Source: Myxococcales bacterium (lineage in GTDB: Bacteria; Desulfobacterota_B; Binatia; UBA1149; SPBQ01). Taken from it: a DNA stretch of 22,820 nt. Position 1 is the stretch's first letter. Every line of letters begins with the position of its first letter. Position numbers and translations under genes: made by a program. The notes below the pieces were generated by a model that saw nothing but the letters and a program-made list of their open reading frames with translations, made no database searches and was not told the origin of the DNA. Location of the stretch: contig SPBQ01000002.1 in NCBI GenBank assembly GCA_004525875.1, positions 1-22,820 of the forward strand. Direction: 5' to 3'. This document shows positions 1 to 8,270 of the stretch, in pieces.

Positions 1-978
1 CACTCGATCGTTCGGACGCACGGAGCGGCCGGCGAGCTCCGGCAGATAGCCGATCACGTCGGTTGCAAGCGGTCGCGCGACAACCGCAACCGGCTCGCCT
101 GAGCGCAGCGCAGTCCCGCGGGTCGCGAGAAGCTGCATGATCCGGCCAGGGACCGGAGAGCGAAGTATCAGTCGCTCGCGCTCGACCGCAATCTCGGAGA
201 CGCGCATTTGTTGTGCTTCGACACGGGCGAGCAACGGCGCGAGCGCTTGGTCGACGGGCCCTTCGCTACCCCGCCCGCTGAACTCGACGGCGCGCGCATC
301 GGCCGCCGCCCGCTCGGCTTCGGTACGTGCGAGGAGCTGGCGATTCTCGGCGATCCGACGCGCAAGCGCGTCGTGCTCGAGTCGGGTGTCGTCGTATTCG
401 TCGACGGAGACGATGCCTTCTTCGTGCAGCACGCGTGTGCGTTCCGCACGCAGCGACAATCGCTGGCGCTCGATCTCGGCGCTCTCGATTTCGGCTCGCA
501 AGGCGAGCGCTTCCAGCTGGCGCCCGGCGGCATCGACCTGGAAACGCCGCAGGTCCGATCTCCACTCGAGTGCGTCCCTTCCCGTTACCAGGTCGAGATT
601 CCGCCGAGCCAGTTCGACCTCCGCCTCGAGCTCGGTCAGTTCGGCCCTTTCCCGTGCGAGACGCGTTTCGATCAAGCGCGCGTCCAACGATGCGACAGCC
701 TGACCGGCCTCGACGTCGTCGTAAAGCTCGACGAGCACGTCCGAGACCATGCCGGATGTTCCGGAAGCGATGCGATATTCGAACGGACGGGCGATTCCGA
801 CGTACGTGTAGCGCTCGGTGCGACCGGCCAGCAGCACGCTCACTGCGATCACTGCCGCCAACCAGACACCGAGCTGCAAACCCGACTCGGCCAAGCGAAC
901 ACGCAAGGCCTCGAGGATCCGCCGCGGTGCGGACGATGCCCCCGGACCGGCGCGATCGGACGTTTGCCGTTCCGACAT
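1..978 (-). CDS. HlyD-family membrane fusion / periplasmic adaptor protein (C-terminus beyond window)
   Basis: The frame is open from an ATG at 978 to the left edge, giving 326 residues without a stop, so the gene is partial. Residues 35-51 form one hydrophobic membrane segment after a charged cytoplasmic start. Residues about 72-100 (GTSGMVSDVLVELYDDVEAG) and 272-300 (LRSPVPGQIMQLL) look like the two halves of a biotinyl-lipoyl domain. Between them, about 105-265 is a long Glu/Arg/Leu-rich alpha-helical hairpin. This order is that of HlyD/EmrA-type adaptors, which link an inner-membrane component to the outer envelope. The start lies 3 nt after the stop of the DUF4956 gene, so the two are probably co-transcribed with the VTC gene. 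The Shine-Dalgarno match is weak (GGAA). The transported substrate and any partner transporter cannot be told, since the downstream part is outside the window. Confidence 0.88.
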   Translation of the reverse strand, partial: MSERQTSDRAGPGASSAPRRILEALRVRLAESGLQLGVWLAAVIAVSVLLAGRTERYTYVGIARPFEYRIASGTSGMVSDVLVELYDDVEAGQAVASLDARLIETRLARERAELTELEAEVELARRNLDLVTGRDALEWRSDLRRFQVDAAGRQLEALALRAEIESAEIERQRLSLRAERTRVLHEEGIVSVDEYDDTRLEHDALARRIAENRQLLARTEAERAAADARAVEFSGRGSEGPVDQALAPLLARVEAQQMRVSEIAVERERLILRSPVPGRIMQLLATRGTALRSGEPVAVVARPLATDVIGYLPELAGRSVRPNDRV

Positions 979-981
979 GGA

Positions 982-1677
982 TCAGAGTTCCGTCAGCTCG
1001 TCGCGCAGCATCAACGAAGCCTCGGTGACTCCGGGCTCATGACGTAACGCCGTTACGAGCTCGGCCGCACGCGAGCGGTCGCGCAGTCGGATCTGGTAGA
1101 TATACTCGGCACCTTCGGCAGCCGGACCGTGTCTGACCGAGGTCTCGTTGGCAGTGCGGCAGAACTGATCGAGCAGAGACCGCGGCGGCATGCCGTCGTG
1201 AGCGTCGGGATCTAAGATCAGGCTCAGGTAGCCGTCGTACCGGCCTCGCGTTCCGAAGCCGCTTTGGTGAAGGTACGCCAGTACGGCAACGGTGCCCACG
1301 GTCCCGACCACCGCCGTGACGAGCTTGCCCGAGCCCACCGCCATGCCGATGACCAGAGAGAGAAAGACATAGACAGTGTCACGCGTATCCTTCAAGACAT
1401 TGCGAAACCGGATGATCGCAAGTGCGCCGAGCAGTCCGAACGCGGTGACGATGTTGTTGCCGATGACGAGCATGACGACGCTGACGATCATGGTCAGCAC
1501 CACCAGCGACTGAGTGAACGTGCGTGCGTAGGAGAGTCCTGTATGGGTTGCTTCGTACACCCAAGCGATGACCTGGCCGAGCACGAACGACAGCAGCATC
1601 GCGACTATCGCCTCTTCCATCGGAGCGAAGGCTGTCGGGCTCGTGACCGACTCGAAGAGGTAAGCGAAGTCACCCAT
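982..1677 (-). CDS. DUF4956 family multi-pass membrane protein
   Basis: The protein has 231 aa. The ATG at 1677 is preceded by GGGAG at a good distance and overlaps the 3' end of the VTC gene by 8 bp, which supports this start over upstream in-frame options. Residues ~22-40, 55-89 and 102-136 are hydrophobic and give four or five membrane segments. The stretch GALAIIRFRNVLKDTRDT (84-101) matches the conserved core of DUF4956. A soluble C-terminus (~165-231, YIYQIRLRDRSRAAELVTAL) resembles a small alpha/beta domain. The molecular function of DUF4956 is not established. From general knowledge, it often sits beside VTC-domain proteins, sometimes with CotH-type kinases, as it sits beside VTC here. 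A role in membrane-coupled polyphosphate or surface-polymer processes is inference only. Confidence 0.88.
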   Translation of the reverse strand: MGDFAYLFESVTSPTAFAPMEEAIVAMLLSFVLGQVIAWVYEATHTGLSYARTFTQSLVVLTMIVSVVMLVIGNNIVTAFGLLGALAIIRFRNVLKDTRDTVYVFLSLVIGMAVGSGKLVTAVVGTVGTVAVLAYLHQSGFGTRGRYDGYLSLILDPDAHDGMPPRSLLDQFCRTANETSVRHGPAAEGAEYIYQIRLRDRSRAAELVTALRHEPGVTEASLMLRDELTEL

Positions 1678-2611
1678 CGAACGATCTCCCGAGCGACAGT
1701 AAGCCGGCGAGGTCGACCAAGGGGTGCGCAGCACGCCGGTCCGTGACCAGCCGGCCCGTGGCCAGCGCCTGGTCGACACACGTCACGTACTTCGGTACCG
1801 AACGGCGATCGAGCTCGAAAGTACGAACGAGCTGCCTCACCCAGCCCGGGGATCGCTCCGTGAACTTGATCTCGAGCACGGGCCCGGCGAGGCGAGCGCG
1901 AACCCACCGCCGCGGCGCCACCAGCGCGGACGGTCTACCGAGAACGGCATATTCGAGCGCGGTGTCGAACGTGATGCGAACGGGCTCGATTCCGTGAGAC
2001 TCGTAGGCCTCGCGCATGTAACGCATGACGATCACCCGGCGCGCATCCAACAGCCTGCACAGTGTGAGAAACCGATATACGACGTCTGTCGCCCGCCCGT
2101 CGAGGCGTCGGCCGAGACCGTTGAGCGCGACGCGGGGACGCACCGCCAACAGCTCGGCAGCCGAAGCCGCGTCGAGTGCCACGCGGTCTTTCAACACGAT
2201 ACCGTTGTATCGTTTCTTGATCTCCAGGAATGCCGTGTCAGGAAACGCATCCCCATACGTGCGAACGCGTAGCTTGAAGCGGGTCTTGCTGCCCATGGCC
2301 GTCATACCATGCAGCCGCAGGTCGGGGCTGTCGAGGTACGAGCTGACAACCGGATAGGTGTGGTCGACATGGCGTTGTGCGTAGCGATCCGGGGCCACGA
2401 ACGGTGCGACGAAGCGGCGCACTCCCGCGAGCTGCTCGGGTCTCAGTAGGTACTTGCACTCGTAGCGCGACGACGGCAGCGCCGGTCGAGCTCCGATTCG
2501 AGCCGAGAATTCGTCCACGTCTGATGAAGCGGAGCCGCGCGCACGCGCGGTGTCCCCCAATGTTCGGAAAATGTTAGCGCGCTGCCACACGCGAGTCTCT
2601 ATGCGTCGCAT
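1670..2611 (-). CDS. VTC domain protein (polyphosphate polymerase-like)
   Basis: From the ATG at 2611 the product is 313 aa. The VTC-domain landmarks occur in order: SRYECKYLL (48-56), SSYLDSPDL (90-98), the basic strand KTRFKLRVRTYG (109-120), FLEIKKRYNGIVLKDRV (128-144), RYMREAYES (197-205), RITFD (212-216) and LEIKF (246-250). These are the alternating Lys/Arg/Glu strands that line the tunnel in the yeast Vtc4 polyphosphate polymerase fold, which uses ATP. The key basic residues look kept, so an active polymerase or triphosphate-tunnel enzyme is plausible but unproven. The frame stays open upstream to 2911, but that stretch is low-complexity and overlaps the neighbour's start, so I take it as non-coding. 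No clear Shine-Dalgarno supports ATG 2611, and a later GTG or TTG is possible. It heads the operon with DUF4956 and HlyD. Confidence 0.85.
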   Translation of the reverse strand: MRRIETRVWQRANIFRTLGDTARARGSASSDVDEFSARIGARPALPSSRYECKYLLRPEQLAGVRRFVAPFVAPDRYAQRHVDHTYPVVSSYLDSPDLRLHGMTAMGSKTRFKLRVRTYGDAFPDTAFLEIKKRYNGIVLKDRVALDAASAAELLAVRPRVALNGLGRRLDGRATDVVYRFLTLCRLLDARRVIVMRYMREAYESHGIEPVRITFDTALEYAVLGRPSALVAPRRWVRARLAGPVLEIKFTERSPGWVRQLVRTFELDRRSVPKYVTCVDQALATGRLVTDRRAAHPLVDLAGLLSLGRSFDG

Positions 2612-2904
2612 CAGCAGTGTCCACGCGTGGCGCAGTCCATACAACGATTCGCACTCTATGTCCCTTGTTCTCGCGCGGCCCCCCCATCCGGGAGCTCCAC
2701 GACAGAACAGAGTAGAGGGGCGCAAAGCGTGGAGAGTGCCCTTGCATATGTGCCGGGCTCGACACTTCGTGCTCGCACCCCCACCGTGGGGGACCAAGCC
2801 GGAACAGGGCAAAACAGGCCCTGGACAGAGCCATCGGATGTGTCCTAGGCTCGCCGGTCGAACCAAACTAGCGACCGCAGAAGAGCGGCGGGGGATAGCA
2901 AAAG
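2612..2904. promoter_or_regulatory. Divergent intergenic region between the VTC operon and the lamin-tail genes
   Basis: This stretch of just under 300 nt separates two divergent transcription units and must hold at least the promoter of the plus-strand LTD gene. No convincing -35/-10 pair could be picked. It contains a G/C-rich palindrome with 7-bp arms (CCCCCAC-C-GTGGGGG, near 2779-2793) and two loosely similar C-run blocks about 100 nt apart. The minus frame happens to be open through it, which is common at this GC content. Confidence 0.45.
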
Positions 2905-5469
2905 ATGCCAAATCATCGTGGCACGATCATCGCCGCGGTCGCCGCCCTCGTGGCCACGATCGCCGTAGTCGGGAGCGCGCCGGCTGCCGATGTCATTCTC
3001 AACGAGTACAACGCTGTCGATAGCAGCGGCTTCCTGGGCGGCGCGGGCAGCGACGTCTTCTGGCAGCAGCGTGCCGGCAACGGCGACGACTGGTTCGAGC
3101 TGGTGGTGATCACCGACGCGCTGGACATGCGCGGCTGGGAAATCGTCGTCGTAAACGATGCCGGAGAACCGACCCAGGAGTCGTGGTCGCTGACCTTGTC
3201 GAACCACGACGTGTGGTTCAATCTTCGTAGCGGAACGATCATCACGTTTTCCGAGCTGCTCTCGAACAACGCCGACGACTACGAGCCGCTCGTGGGTAGC
3301 TGGTGGCTCAACGTGAAGGCGGCAGCGGGCGGTTCGGGAACCTACGTCTCCGTCTCGTGCATCGCGCCGGCCTGCTTGCCGGCAGACGCGAACTGGAAGG
3401 TCTCGAACAACAACTCACAGATCACGATCAAGGACGACCTCGGAAGCGTGGTGTTCGGGCCTGCGGGCGAGGGAATCCAGCCGACAGCGGGGATCGGCTC
3501 GACGGAGATCTTCAAGCTCGAGGAAGATCCGACCGCAGCGATCACGCCGACATCCGGTTACAACGACGGCACGTCCAGCACGTTCGGCGCTCCCAACGTA
3601 TTTTCCGCGGGTACCCAGCAGCAGAACTTCAGCACCTTGCGCAGCGTGGTCTCCTACGAACCGCTGACAACCGTTCGCATCAACGAGCTCCTCTCGCACT
3701 CGGATCCAGCTGTCGACTGGGTCGAGCTGTACAACGCGAGTAGCGACCCGATCGATATCGGCGGTTGGTATCTTTCCGACAGCTTCGCCAACCTCACGAA
3801 GAACCAGATCCCCATGCCCACCATCGTGGCGGCCGGCGACTTCGTCGTCTTCGATGCGACACAGCTCGGGTTCGCACTGAGCGCGCCGTGCGGCGATGAG
3901 TTGATCCTGTCGGTCGGCGACGGGCTGGCACCGACCGGGCCCCGGGATTTCGTTCGTTTCGGGCCGGTCGAGAACGGCGCCACGCTCGGTCGAGCTCCCG
4001 ACGGGCACGGCCATCTGCGTCTGGCTCGGCTCGCTACCCCGTCGAAGGGTGCGGCCAACGGTGGTGAATCCGTAGGCCCGGTGGTCATCAACGAGATCAT
4101 GTACAATCCGCTGCCGCCGCTCGGCGGTGTGACGATCGACCCGGAGTTCGTCGAGCTCCACAATACGTCGGCCGCGGCCGTCGCCCTGTTCACCGACTAC
4201 GGGCCTGACGGAATTCAGCCGTGGAAGCTCAGCGGCGGTGTGGATTTCGAGTTTCCGACCGGCACTACGATCGCCGCCGACGGGTACCTGGTCGTCGTCA
4301 ACTTCGACCCTGGCGCAGCGGCCACCGACCTGGCCGACTTTCGGACGATCTACGGCATCGATGCGTCGGTTCAGATCGTCGGACCCTACGGCGGCAAGCT
4401 CAGCAACTTCGGCGACGCAGTTCGCCTGCGCAAACCCGACACGCCGGACGCCGACGGCGATGTCTGCGGCGGCATCGGCAATCCGAGCCCGTACGTGCCC
4501 TACGTCCTGATCGACGAGGTTTCCTACTTCGACTTCGGCGACTGGCCCGACGCGGCCGACGGGCTCGGCGCTTCACTCGAGCGCATCGACGGGACAGCGA
4601 ACGGCTCCGACGCGGGGAACTGGGCGGCCAACAAAGACAACGCCGGCACTCCCGGAGGCATGAACTCGACCGAGTCGCCTCCGAATAAGGACCAGCAGAA
4701 GTGCGTCAACACGATGGCCAAGGACTTCGCACGAGTCGTCAAGACGCAGGGCAAGGAAAATGCCAACTGCATCGAGCTCGGTAGCAAGGGTGATTTGGCG
4801 GACGGTGTCACCATCGATACGTGCCTGACACTCGACGGGCTGGCGCGGGTCGCCAAGGCGAAGACCAAGACATCGACCGATTTCACCAAGCGGTGTACGG
4901 GGCTCGGCAAGGGAGGTGTCCCCAAGCTGCCGCCTTTCGGCCCGAGCGATCCGGAGATTATCAGCACGGCGGCCGTGGACGAGGAGGGCGGGCTGATGCA
5001 TCACGGCTTCGGCGCGGTGCTCGACGCATCGATCTTGGATGCCGCGACGGACGCGACCGGGGCGAAGTGCCAGCAGTTGATCTTGAAGCGGCTGCAGAAA
5101 TGCGAAGGCACGCTTCTCAAAGACTTCGCTGCCTGCCTCAAGAGCGGTCTGGCTTCCGCCTCCATCGACAATGCCCGCTCTCTGGCTCAGTGCCTGGGCA
5201 GCGACGTACGCGGCAAGGTCGCCGCTGCTTGCGACGCAACGAGCGGGCGTGTGCGCGCCGAGGTCGCCAAGAGCTGCAGCGGTAAGGGCGTTGCGCTGGA
5301 TCTCGCATTTCCCGGGTGCGCCACGACCGACGAAGCGCTGACCGCAACATGCCTCGATACTGCCGTACGCTGCCGCGCCTGCCAGTCGGTCAACGCGGCG
5401 TTTGAAGCCGTCGGCGACTGCGACGCTCTCGACAACGGTAGCGCCGACGCGAGTTGCCCCGGACCCTAG
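2905..5469 (+). CDS. Secreted lamin-tail-domain (LTD) protein 1 with Cys-rich helical C-terminus
   Basis: The product is 854 aa. Residues 1-28 form a signal peptide (MPNHRGTIIAAVAALVATIA, then GSAPAAD), so it is exported. Three successive beta-rich units each open with an LTD-like Asn-Glu motif: VILNEYNAV (~30), VRINELLSHSDPAVDWVELYN (from ~257) and VVINEIMYN...DPEFVELHN (from ~392). The last two are clear lamin-tail folds, and the first is a weaker relative. From ~592 the character changes to a Lys/Ala-rich helical region with many cysteines, ending CRACQSVNAAFEAVGDCDAL. From memory, this tail type recurs in exported proteins of deltaproteobacterial/Binatota-like genomes. The first ~590 residues match the next gene closely, so this is a tandem paralogue. 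LTDs in bacteria are usually surface-associated or interaction modules; no catalytic motif was seen. A GGGGG-type ribosome site lies upstream of the ATG. Confidence 0.88.
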   Translation: MPNHRGTIIAAVAALVATIAVVGSAPAADVILNEYNAVDSSGFLGGAGSDVFWQQRAGNGDDWFELVVITDALDMRGWEIVVVNDAGEPTQESWSLTLSNHDVWFNLRSGTIITFSELLSNNADDYEPLVGSWWLNVKAAAGGSGTYVSVSCIAPACLPADANWKVSNNNSQITIKDDLGSVVFGPAGEGIQPTAGIGSTEIFKLEEDPTAAITPTSGYNDGTSSTFGAPNVFSAGTQQQNFSTLRSVVSYEPLTTVRINELLSHSDPAVDWVELYNASSDPIDIGGWYLSDSFANLTKNQIPMPTIVAAGDFVVFDATQLGFALSAPCGDELILSVGDGLAPTGPRDFVRFGPVENGATLGRAPDGHGHLRLARLATPSKGAANGGESVGPVVINEIMYNPLPPLGGVTIDPEFVELHNTSAAAVALFTDYGPDGIQPWKLSGGVDFEFPTGTTIAADGYLVVVNFDPGAAATDLADFRTIYGIDASVQIVGPYGGKLSNFGDAVRLRKPDTPDADGDVCGGIGNPSPYVPYVLIDEVSYFDFGDWPDAADGLGASLERIDGTANGSDAGNWAANKDNAGTPGGMNSTESPPNKDQQKCVNTMAKDFARVVKTQGKENANCIELGSKGDLADGVTIDTCLTLDGLARVAKAKTKTSTDFTKRCTGLGKGGVPKLPPFGPSDPEIISTAAVDEEGGLMHHGFGAVLDASILDAATDATGAKCQQLILKRLQKCEGTLLKDFAACLKSGLASASIDNARSLAQCLGSDVRGKVAAACDATSGRVRAEVAKSCSGKGVALDLAFPGCATTDEALTATCLDTAVRCRACQSVNAAFEAVGDCDALDNGSADASCPGP

Positions 5470-5552
5470 CAGCGGTGCCCCGGTCGACTGATTGCGGACG
5501 CATCGCGGGCGGCGCCGACACAACTCGCACTGCGGGCGTGGCCGGACGTCGG

Positions 5553-8018
5553 ATGCGTTGTCGTCGTCTCTCGTGGAGGCTCTCGGTGGGTGTGGTTGCG
5601 GGTTTGCTCTTGTGCTCGCTCGTGTGGTGCATGGGCGAATCACGCGCAGCCGACCTCGTGCTCAACGAGTACAATGCAGTCGGCGACGGCCGGCGACTCG
5701 AGCAGGACGGTAGCGATCCTTTTTGGGGGCGCCGACTCGGCAACGGCGGAGACTGGTTCGAGTTGGTCGTCATCACCGACCATCTGGACGCTCGCGGTTG
5801 GAGGCTCGAGGTGAGCAACGCGACGGACGATCCGCTCAACAGGGAAACCTTCCTGCTCGAGCTGACCCAGGCCGACATCTGGTCCGATCTGCGCAGCGGG
5901 ACCATTGTCACGGTCTCCGAGCGGTTGCGTAGCCAGACCGGCCCATACGAGCCGGCCGCCGGCCGCTGGTGGATCAACGCGCGTGCCAGTCGTGAAGACG
6001 ATGGCGAGTTCGCGGTCGTATCCTGCGTGGCACCGTCGTGCGACCCCGCTGCCGCAAACTGGAAGGTGTCGAGTGCGCAATGGCAGCTGACGATCCGCGA
6101 CGCTCTGGGTGACCTCGTGTTCGGCCCCGCCGGGGAAGGCATCCAGCCGCCGGCGGGCGTAGGCGGCGCCGAGGTCGTCAAGCTGGAGCAAGACCCCGGC
6201 GCCGACGTCTCGCCGCAGTCGAACTATCAGGACGGCCAGTCGAGCAGCTTCGGCTTGCCAAACGTCTTCGACAGCGGAAATAGCATGCAGAACTTCTCGG
6301 TGTTGCGCAGCGTCGTACCGTACGCCCCGCTGACGACGGTGCGAATCAACGAGGTGTTCGTCCACTCGGATCCCGGCATCGACTGGATCGAGCTGGTCAA
6401 CACGAGTGCGGCTGTGGTCGCCATCGGCGGCTGGTATCTGTCGGACAGCTTCGCGGACTTGACGAAATTCGTCATTCCGCCGGGCACCGTCATCCAGCCC
6501 GGCGGCTTCTTGGATTTCGACGAAGTCGAGCTGGGCTTCGCGCTGAGCTCTCCCTGCGGCGACGAGGCAGTCCTGTCTGCGGCTGCGGGCGGCATACCGA
6601 CCGGCGCCCGCGATTTCGTCGAGTTCGGCGCGGTCGATAACGGGGTCGCCCTCGGACGTATCCCGGACGGCGGCGACCGTTTCGGCCGGCTCCTCTCGCC
6701 GACCCGCGGTGGCACCAACAGCGCCGCTCTCGTGAGCCCAGTAGTGATCAACGAGATCATGTACGACCCGCCACCACCCGGGCCCGGCGTTACGGTCGAT
6801 CCGGAGTTCGTCGAGCTACACAACCTCTCGGACCTTCCCGTAGAGCTGTTCACCGGGTTCGGCCTGGACGGCACCTTCCCTTGGAAAATCAGCGGAGGCA
6901 TCGACTTCGCATTTCCGCTCACCGCGACCATCGAGCCGCACGGCTACCTGCTCGTCGTCTCGTTCGATCCGGTCCTACGACCGGACCTGCTCGCGCAGTT
7001 CCGCGATGTCTACGCACTGAACGCGACGGTTCGGGTATTCGGCCCGTATGACGGTGGTCTCAACAATTTCAGCGATCGCGTGCGTCTGGCCAAGCCCGAT
7101 GGGCCCGAAGACGACGGCGACATCTGCGGCGGATCGGGAAATCCGGCACCGTACGTTCCGTACGTCGTCGTCGACGAGGTCGAGTACGTCGATTTCAACC
7201 CGTGGCCGGAGGCTGCCGCCGGTGCGGGAGCATCGCTCGAACGGGTTGATCCGCGTGCGCCGGCCGACGACCCCACCAACTGGCATGCCGACGCGGGCGC
7301 AGGCCCAACGCCGGGCAGCGCCAACTCGGGCAGCCCGACCACCACCACGCTGCCGCCTGCCGAATGCACGGTCGATGCGGACTGCAACGACAACGACCCA
7401 TGCACGATCGACGCGTGCGTGGCACAGAGCTGCCGGAGCGACGCCGCCACACCCGACGGGACACCATGTTCGGACGGCTCGTTTTGCAACGGGACGGATA
7501 CGTGTTCGGCGGCGCTCTGCGCCCTGCACACGGGCGATCCTTGCGCTGGAAGGGCTGAGTGCTCTGCGGTATGCGACGAAGCTGGCGATCGCTGTGCTAC
7601 TCCGGCCGGCACACCGTGCGCGGATGACGGAAACGTCTGCACAGTCACGGCCTGTGACGGTTTCGGCAGCTGTTCCGCAATCCAGGTCTCCGATCCGTGC
7701 GACGACGGTTTGGCATGCACCACCGGTGACACGTGCAGCGATGGCAGCTGCGTGGGCTCACCGCCGTGCGACCCGCGCTGTAGCCACTGCGACGGCGTGT
7801 CGTGCGCATCATCGTGCGGCGTGCCGGCCAGCTTGGCCGACGAGCCTTCCGTCGTAGACGCGCTGTTTATTCTGCGGTCGTCGGTCATGGCGGTCTCGTG
7901 TGCGCCGTGCATCTGCGACGTCGATCGTTCGGGTTCGGTAAGCGCATCCGACGCTCTGCGGACATTGCGCCGGGCAGTAGGTATCCCGCTCGAGCTGCAG
8001 TGCCCTACTACCCCATGA
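5553..8018 (+). CDS. Secreted lamin-tail-domain (LTD) protein 2 with Cys-rich repeats and dockerin-like C-terminus
   Basis: The ATG at 5553 gives 821 aa and starts a good signal peptide (MRCRRLSWRLSVGVVAGLLL, cleavage near SRAA). The frame runs back to 5454, but that adds a non-signal stretch overlapping the upstream stop. The body parallels LTD protein 1: VLNEYNAVG at ~36, LTD units from ~262 (VRINEVFVHSDPGIDWIEL) and ~396 (VVINEIMYDPPPPG...DPEFVELHN). After a TTTTLPP linker at ~597, residues ~603-760 are Cys-rich repeats (CTVDADCNDNDPCTIDAC and similar). The end, from ~787, is CDVDRSGSVSASDALRTLRRAVG, an Asp-rich Ca-binding loop plus helix as in one dockerin half. This tail is unrelated to that of paralogue 1 but resembles that of the phosphoesterase at 21440-22750. 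The gap to the upstream gene is 83 nt, so co-transcription is likely. Confidence 0.88.
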   Translation: MRCRRLSWRLSVGVVAGLLLCSLVWCMGESRAADLVLNEYNAVGDGRRLEQDGSDPFWGRRLGNGGDWFELVVITDHLDARGWRLEVSNATDDPLNRETFLLELTQADIWSDLRSGTIVTVSERLRSQTGPYEPAAGRWWINARASREDDGEFAVVSCVAPSCDPAAANWKVSSAQWQLTIRDALGDLVFGPAGEGIQPPAGVGGAEVVKLEQDPGADVSPQSNYQDGQSSSFGLPNVFDSGNSMQNFSVLRSVVPYAPLTTVRINEVFVHSDPGIDWIELVNTSAAVVAIGGWYLSDSFADLTKFVIPPGTVIQPGGFLDFDEVELGFALSSPCGDEAVLSAAAGGIPTGARDFVEFGAVDNGVALGRIPDGGDRFGRLLSPTRGGTNSAALVSPVVINEIMYDPPPPGPGVTVDPEFVELHNLSDLPVELFTGFGLDGTFPWKISGGIDFAFPLTATIEPHGYLLVVSFDPVLRPDLLAQFRDVYALNATVRVFGPYDGGLNNFSDRVRLAKPDGPEDDGDICGGSGNPAPYVPYVVVDEVEYVDFNPWPEAAAGAGASLERVDPRAPADDPTNWHADAGAGPTPGSANSGSPTTTTLPPAECTVDADCNDNDPCTIDACVAQSCRSDAATPDGTPCSDGSFCNGTDTCSAALCALHTGDPCAGRAECSAVCDEAGDRCATPAGTPCADDGNVCTVTACDGFGSCSAIQVSDPCDDGLACTTGDTCSDGSCVGSPPCDPRCSHCDGVSCASSCGVPASLADEPSVVDALFILRSSVMAVSCAPCICDVDRSGSVSASDALRTLRRAVGIPLELQCPTTP

Positions 8019-8039
8019 GCGCGGCTGAGCCGCTCATGG
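8013..8039 (+). terminator. Hairpin at the end of LTD gene 2 (candidate terminator)
   Basis: CCATGAGCG (8013-8021) pairs perfectly with CGCTCATGG (8031-8039) across a 9-nt loop. The stem overlaps the TGA stop at 8016-8018. No T-run follows, so it is not a canonical intrinsic terminator. It sits between convergent genes and could act as an mRNA-end structure. Confidence 0.5.
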
Positions 8040-8270
8040 CGGCACGCGAGGGGCGCATGGCGTGAGCCCGCGTCGTGGTCCACGGTACACGAGCACGTAG
8101 AGTCGGCTGAGCATCATCGTAGTGGAAGCGAGTATTGAGCGCGTCGAGGCTGCGTCGAGTTGCTGGGGCAGCGTCCGCTGACGTCGTATCTGTAGACTAC
8201 GCGGCTCGACGCCTCTCACGCGCGTTCTTCGCCTCCGACGGCGAGGTACGCGCCATGGAGCCGTCGGTCG
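8040..8270. other. Convergent intergenic gap without a recognised gene
   Basis: No credible coding frame was found here; the one short minus-strand frame has no recognisable features or ribosome site. Positions 8127-8159 contain a short sequence (core TCGAGGCTGC) that is similar to one at 13980-14014. Confidence 0.4.

Noticed and set aside
137..1047. Plus-strand frames of 188-279 aa opposite the HlyD-like gene
   Set aside because: They are antisense shadows: the minus strand encodes a continuous HlyD protein with family motifs, and the plus products are Arg/Ser-rich with no motif.
2665..2830. Two loosely similar C-rich blocks in the VTC-LTD intergenic region
   Set aside because: The similarity is short and mostly C-runs, not enough to call a duplication.
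2612..2911. N-terminal extension of the VTC protein by 100 residues
   Set aside because: It reads through C-run intergenic sequence, overlaps the divergent LTD start and has no VTC similarity.
2895..2911. Half-match to the TTGGCA-N6-TGCCAA operator at the LTD gene 1 start (ATAGCA-N5-TGCCAA)
   Set aside because: The left arm has only 4 of 6 matches, the spacer is 5 rather than 6, and it overlaps the start codon. Likely chance.
7363..7900. Direct repeats resembling a CRISPR or tandem DNA array
   Set aside because: The repetition is at protein level (Cys-rich repeats) and is not a DNA array with constant repeats and spacers.
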